Of a DNA stretch of 64,000 nucleotides, positions 60,232 through 64,000 are shown in pieces; the stretch's first letter is position 1, and each line of letters starts with the position of its first letter. The notes under the pieces are model-generated. The model ran no database searches and was not told the DNA's origin. It was given only the letters and a program-made list of their open reading frames with translations. Origin of the DNA: Desulfosarcina alkanivorans (GTDB taxonomy: Bacteria; Desulfobacterota; Desulfobacteria; Desulfobacterales; Desulfosarcinaceae). A program made the translations under genes and the position numbers. The stretch covers positions 7,048,001-7,112,000 of the forward strand of contig NZ_AP021874.1 in assembly GCF_009688945.1 (NCBI RefSeq), written 5' to 3'.

Positions 60232-60696
60232 CGGCTTATTATCCGAAAGAGAACAACGGCAGAGTCCCACAATGGTTCTGCCTTTGTTCTTCAGTTTTGA
60301 CATTCTGATTACCCAGATGGTCCCGTCAACCCGTGATGTTGTGCTATCTACTGTGTTGACAGACGGCGATGCCCTTTCTATCGAAATATCCTGGCCGACG
60401 AATTGATCCGGTTTAACAGCCATTACGCTCGTAAAAATTGCCCCCACACGCTACGGAAGGTAGCCGTCTGGGATAAAGAACAGGACCCTAATACGTTATA
60501 TCCGGCTGACTGTTCCTCCCTTTATTCGTGTAGTCGCGGAATATTGAGTTTCACCCCAATACTGACACGCCATCTCCATTGCTGCATGCGCTGAGGCGAT
60601 GCCGCTGCCTGACAATTTCCGTTGCACTTGGATGTTCATTCCAGGTCATGCGTATTCATGAATGGTCCTTACCATCGAACGGAAAGGGGGAGAGAG
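60232..60696. other. Intergenic region, 465 bp
   Basis: No gene supported. It contains several short ORFs on both strands without family resemblance. A GGGGGAGAGAG ribosome-binding site ends it. Confidence 0.35.
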
Positions 60697-61545
60697 ATGA
60701 AAACAAATGGGGGCGTCTGGTTTATCAGTCTTTTTGCTCTTTTCTGTGTCCTGATTCAATCAGGCACAGGTCACGCATATGAGATAAGCTGGAGTGTTAT
60801 CCAGCATCGCGTGTATGAGTCTCAAGCTCCTGTAAATCGTCTCGTTTTTGAAATTTTAGACTCCGGGAATTATGTTGACGATATAAATGCGGTTTCAGGT
60901 GTGGTCCTCAAATATCCCAACGGGAGCGAGGTCGACCTTTCCAATTTCAAGTTCACCCCCATTTTAGACTATTACAGCGCCAAATTTGACCGTAACGCTG
61001 ACCGGTACCAGTTTGAATGGATTTTTTATCCTGTGAGAGAACTTAGCGAATTTAAGGCCGATATCGAGAGCCCCTTGGTTACCGGCACCTATACGCTTGA
61101 CGTTTCAATGGCAAACGGGGAAGTGCTCACGACGCCGGTCGATTTTGAGATTCTTCTCGACCTGCCTGTCATCTCTTCACGTACATTCCGGATATAAACC
61201 GATTCAAGCGGAAATTTATATTGGACATGGGATACGCCCATTGAACTGCTGACCCTGGCAAAAACATACGACCTGCAGATCAGGGCCGACGTGGATGCAT
61301 ACGCCAACGGGGTTTTGATAGCGGAATACTGGCCCAAACTTCCTGTCGGGCTGGGTTACAGCTTCGTCCCTGTCAGCATCTATCAAAATCTGGCGGGCCA
61401 GGCAGATGAAATACGTTTCATATTCCAGGTGAGAACAAGCAACAGCAATTCACGTGCTTACTCGAAGCGAATCATCATCGACCATCCATCTTCCACGGTA
61501 TCCATTACCCCCAAGAAAAAAGTGGTGGTGGTGCCTCTTGATTAG
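60697..61545 (+). pseudogene. Interrupted secreted protein related to the FISUMP gene
   Basis: A signal peptide (FISLFALFCVLIQSGTGHA) is followed by a beta-sandwich-like protein. At 61195-61197 a TAA interrupts the frame: FRI-stop-TDSSGNLYWTWDTPIEL, after which reading continues unbroken in the same frame to ITPKKKVVVVPLD and a TAG at 61543. In the intact relative at 55973, KVVVIPLDSG leads into the FISUMP domain; here the Ser codon position is the TAG and no FISUMP domain follows. The first stop looks like a Tyr codon changed by one base. The product is therefore truncated at 166 residues, or the gene is dead. Confidence 0.75.
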
Positions 61546-61837
61546 TGCAAGATCCGGATGGGGCAATAGCGGTGCTGACTCCGGCAGGGGAGGTGTTCCC
61601 TGCCGGAAAGGTTTCAGGGGGGGAGGCGGATTTCAAGGCCCTTGCCGACCCCGTGAAACATGCTACAGGCCTAATATTGTCAATGTTTGCGGGCAGGTAT
61701 CAGTTGCCGGAAGGGGGCGCTTTTAACAGGCGCACTGCCATCCACACCCCTGCTTGTTGCCGCAGCGCCTGAACGGATAAAGGTGGACATGGAACTGCCT
61801 GTTTATGAAAAACGGGAACCATCGCCTACGCCGGTCA
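61546..61837. other. Possible gene debris downstream of the interrupted gene
   Basis: Two overlapping frames (DPDGAIAVLTPAGEVFPAG from 61551; VAAAPERIKVDMELPVYEKR from about 61757) look protein-like and shift relative to one another near 61715. No family is recognised. Confidence 0.3.
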
Positions 61838-62092
61838 TCATTCCTGAACCCTGCAGATCTCAGTGGCGTCCGGATGGATCCCGGGGGCCGAATCGTCACA
61901 ATCGCCCCGTTCTCTGGAAAAACCATCTCTGCCCCTGTCGATTGATTTCTTGATGAACGCAGGATAAAAAATTTCCCAGGGGAAATCCTCAACTTCATCC
62001 TCGTCTGCGAACGTGCTGCCGGCAAAAAACAAACAAAAGAGCAAGAAAACGAATGTCCAGATCAACCCGGACCTGACCCGTCCAGGTATCAT
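61838..62092 (-). pseudogene. Truncated secreted protein with metal-binding-type repeat
   Basis: 84 residues. AGGAGAGG precedes ATG by 7 bp; the protein has a clear signal peptide (LIWTFVFLLFCLFFAGSTFA), an acidic stretch, and DRGRDGFSRERGDCDDSAPG followed by IHPDATEIC, which matches the DxDGDGY...GDCDD...PGATEIC motif of MopE/putative metal-binding repeats. In intact relatives a longer domain array follows, but here it ends after RVQE, so it looks cut off by a stop or deletion. It might still give a short exported peptide. Confidence 0.55.
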
Positions 62093-62323
62093 GGCGGAAC
62101 CTCTCCTGTCTGTTGTTTAACCGCATTAAGCGGCCCTCCTTCCGCCGGAAACTGAGGAATGTCGAAGATCTGTTTCCCAAAGGAGAAAAGTCTGATTGAT
62201 TATTGATAAATTTATATCTTGTCAATATAATCAATGTTTGAATTTGCATCGAAAAAGGGAAAACTTTAACAAACAAATGCTGGTTTCTGTTCCTGGAGAT
62301 GAATCGTGAAGGAGGTTGATCAG

Positions 62324-63481
62324 ATGGTGCTCATAAAATTAGCTGTGCTGACGGTCCTGACTTGCCTGTCATTTTCCGGCCCTGTGGATGCCAAGATGGT
62401 TGTGTCCGGGGATTACCTGTTGAGCGTTTTTGACGATGAGATAGAAGGCGCCAGCGCTGACCACCCGGAGGCCGGACTGGTCCGGATCTCGTTGGATGGC
62501 AGCGGCGGCGGTACGTTTCAGGATTTGATCCTATCGGATGACGGGTCCCTGGAATCCGGACCTCTCAATTATACACTGCATCCAACCGGTGCGGTGAAAT
62601 TGCTGCCCGGCGAAGGGTTCATTCCGGGCATCGCCAGTCAAAACGCTCAATTGCTGACATTTGCCGAAACAGGAGAAAACGCTCCTGGTTTTATTTTCGG
62701 GATCAAGAAGCCGGATGCGGCGCTAACCATGGCGACGAAATCCTATATTGCGGTCCAGTTTTCTGACGATATCGATAATCCGGGGCCGGGCCAGACCGCC
62801 GACGAACCTTCCGTCATATTGATGGAATTGACGTTAGGCGCCGACGGCATCGGATCTTTCCAGGATTTGTACAGCTCTGACGGGGAAATCGAAAACGGTG
62901 CATTCACCTACAGCATCGACTCCACCCCGGCTGATGGAAATCTAACCGTGACCATCGACCTGCCGCCAACGGAGTCCTCCATCGACCATACGGGTATCAT
63001 CAGTCAGGACGGCAGTGTGTTCACTTTCCCTTTGATCCTTGCCGAAGAACGCGGGATCCTTGTCGGTATTGAAAAATCCGACGGTGACATGGATGCCTCC
63101 ACGGCCAGGGGACGGTATCTGATGAGCCAATTTGCCGATGAGATTGACAACCCGGGGCTGAGCCAGAATGCTGACAGCCCTGCGTCCGGCATCATTGAGA
63201 TGGTCCTGGACGGAAAGGGAAACGGAACGTTCAGGGAATTATACACGTCCAGGCCGGAGGGCCTGACAGGAGACGGCAGTTTCACTTACACGCTTTCCGT
63301 AAATGGCGAACTGACGGTGAATACACCGGGTGGTGAGGCCCTCCATGGTATCCTGAGCAAGGATGGCGATATATTCATTCTGGCGGAAACCAGCAGAGAT
63401 TACCCGGCAATCAATGTAGGGATTAAAAAAACACCGTCGGGCTCCCAAAGTGCCCTTTTTCTGCTTCTGGATGAAGATTGA
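62324..63481 (+). CDS. Secreted protein of three internal repeats
   Basis: 385 residues. A signal peptide (LIKLAVLTVLTCLSFSGPVDA) precedes three homologous units of about 115 residues, each beginning YLLSVFDDEIEG, YIAVQFSDDIDN or YLMSQFADEIDN and containing GxGGGTFQDL / GIGSFQDLYSSDG / GNGTFRELYTS, then a TYS/TYT strand and GIISQDG-like turn. These look like tandem beta domains. The family is not recognised. The start at 62324 follows AGGAGG with 8-bp spacing, in preference to the GTG at 62306. The C-terminus (SALFLLLDED) is a short hydrophobic-acidic tail. Confidence 0.75.
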   Translation: MVLIKLAVLTVLTCLSFSGPVDAKMVVSGDYLLSVFDDEIEGASADHPEAGLVRISLDGSGGGTFQDLILSDDGSLESGPLNYTLHPTGAVKLLPGEGFIPGIASQNAQLLTFAETGENAPGFIFGIKKPDAALTMATKSYIAVQFSDDIDNPGPGQTADEPSVILMELTLGADGIGSFQDLYSSDGEIENGAFTYSIDSTPADGNLTVTIDLPPTESSIDHTGIISQDGSVFTFPLILAEERGILVGIEKSDGDMDASTARGRYLMSQFADEIDNPGLSQNADSPASGIIEMVLDGKGNGTFRELYTSRPEGLTGDGSFTYTLSVNGELTVNTPGGEALHGILSKDGDIFILAETSRDYPAINVGIKKTPSGSQSALFLLLDED

Positions 63482-63646
63482 TCCTTGATGTAAGGGGACA
63501 ACCCCTGTGCAGCGTCCAATTGGCGGCGATTGAGAGCGACTTCCGATCCGTGGGTGCCAAATAAAAATAAGGTCTTATATTCATGTTGTATGCTGTGCCC
63601 CCATTGCCGGACAACCCGCAACCATAACCTGTAAGGAGGCTGGCCC

Positions 63647-63886
63647 ATGACCGAAAACAAGACCGTCCCGGAGACCGTCGTGGATCCCGTATGCGGAAAG
63701 ACCATCGATCCGCGCAAGGTGCAATTTACCGCCAAAGATGACAAGGGGACCCATTACTTCTGCTCGGACAAGTGCCTGCGTCGATTTGACACTGCGGACG
63801 CTAAAACGAAAAAGGGGTTCTGGGAGAGATATACGGATCGCCTGAAAAAAACCCACTGCACACAGACACCCCCCGAATGCCGGTGA
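63647..63886 (+). CDS. YHS-domain protein
   Basis: 79 residues. It contains the YHS metal-binding motif: VVDPVCGKTIDPRKVQFTA, then THYFCSDKCLRRFD, with the Cys residues that bind metal (copper or other soft metals in characterised relatives). TAAGGAGG sits 9 bp upstream of the ATG. Such small stand-alone YHS proteins occur near metal transporters; nothing of the sort is in the remaining 114 bp. Single copy, no signal peptide. Confidence 0.82.
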   Translation: MTENKTVPETVVDPVCGKTIDPRKVQFTAKDDKGTHYFCSDKCLRRFDTADAKTKKGFWERYTDRLKKTHCTQTPPECR

Positions 63887-64000
63887 CCGACCGGTGCCTA
63901 TGGGACGCTTACTTTGCCAAGATCGCCCCGGATGATGTGCGGCGGTCGTTTTAACCGGTTTTGGGTCGGAGGCTGGGGGGGCGTTGCAACGGGATCTGCT

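Overview
The window is GC-rich bacterial chromosome. Gene content and style point to a sulfate-reducing member of the Desulfobacterota, probably Desulfobacteraceae/Desulfosarcinaceae: very large heterodisulfide-reductase-like (Hdr) flavoproteins, CCG-domain iron-sulfur proteins, sigma-54 two-component systems, a Kor 2-oxoacid:ferredoxin oxidoreductase, lactate utilisation genes, and selenocysteine use with its own SelB. The lineage is inferred from protein families; no 16S rRNA is present.

Layout. 1-3600: end of an Acr3-type arsenite exporter, a PA2779/PA2778-type pair (small membrane protein plus C39-like lipoprotein peptidase) and a GlpC/HdrD-like iron-sulfur protein. 3776-5663: a decayed hybrid histidine kinase. 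6037-6942: a GcvH-like protein without the lipoyl lysine. 7044-21186 (minus strand): archaemetzincin, a sigma-54 response regulator, two PAS histidine kinases, then a block encoding MvhD, a 1478-residue HdrA, an HdrC/HdrB-type fusion, a MetF-like protein and an HTH-receiver fusion. The MvhD and HdrC/B genes are each split by an in-frame TGA at a position where Cys is expected. Both TGAs are followed, at 15-16 nt, by near-identical small hairpins, so both are read here as selenoproteins. 21624-31516: GNAT and ATPase pair, LarA plus a D-lactate-dehydrogenase-like FAD/Fe-S fusion, korDABC, and hemW. 31780-35461: DUF2333 protein, selB and a small membrane protein. 35858-37201: tRNA-His, a beta-lactamase-fold hydrolase and tRNA-Arg(TCG) with a long perfect palindrome.

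37200-45730 is an accessory, largely AT-rich segment bounded by a 48-bp tRNA-Arg 3' sequence in inverted orientation. It holds a truncated adenine methylase, an IS4/IS1634-type transposase, a two-gene module (964-residue N6-adenine methyltransferase overlapping a ComEC-like metallo-beta-lactamase-fold protein) and IS-end-like tandem repeats. The methylase/MBL pair is the best candidate here for an uncharacterised restriction or defence system.

46323-63886 is a lineage-specific region with gene decay: a histidine phosphatase lipoprotein, two large peptidase-like proteins (transthyretin-like plus HExxH; HAD-like plus M28), remnants of selO and of an IS1595-type transposase, a P22-antirepressor-type protein, a PAS protein, several secreted beta-rich proteins (FISUMP-type, beta-helix, three-repeat), a nonsense-interrupted relative and a YHS-domain protein.

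How the genes fit together: MetF, HdrC/B, HdrA and MvhD resemble the metF-hdr-mvhD clusters of acetogens and sulfate reducers and probably form a soluble electron-transfer complex linking methylene-tetrahydrofolate, pyridine nucleotide and ferredoxin pools. The SelB encoded about 14-16 kb away would decode their UGA codons. Lactate racemase/dehydrogenase and Kor supply reducing equivalents.
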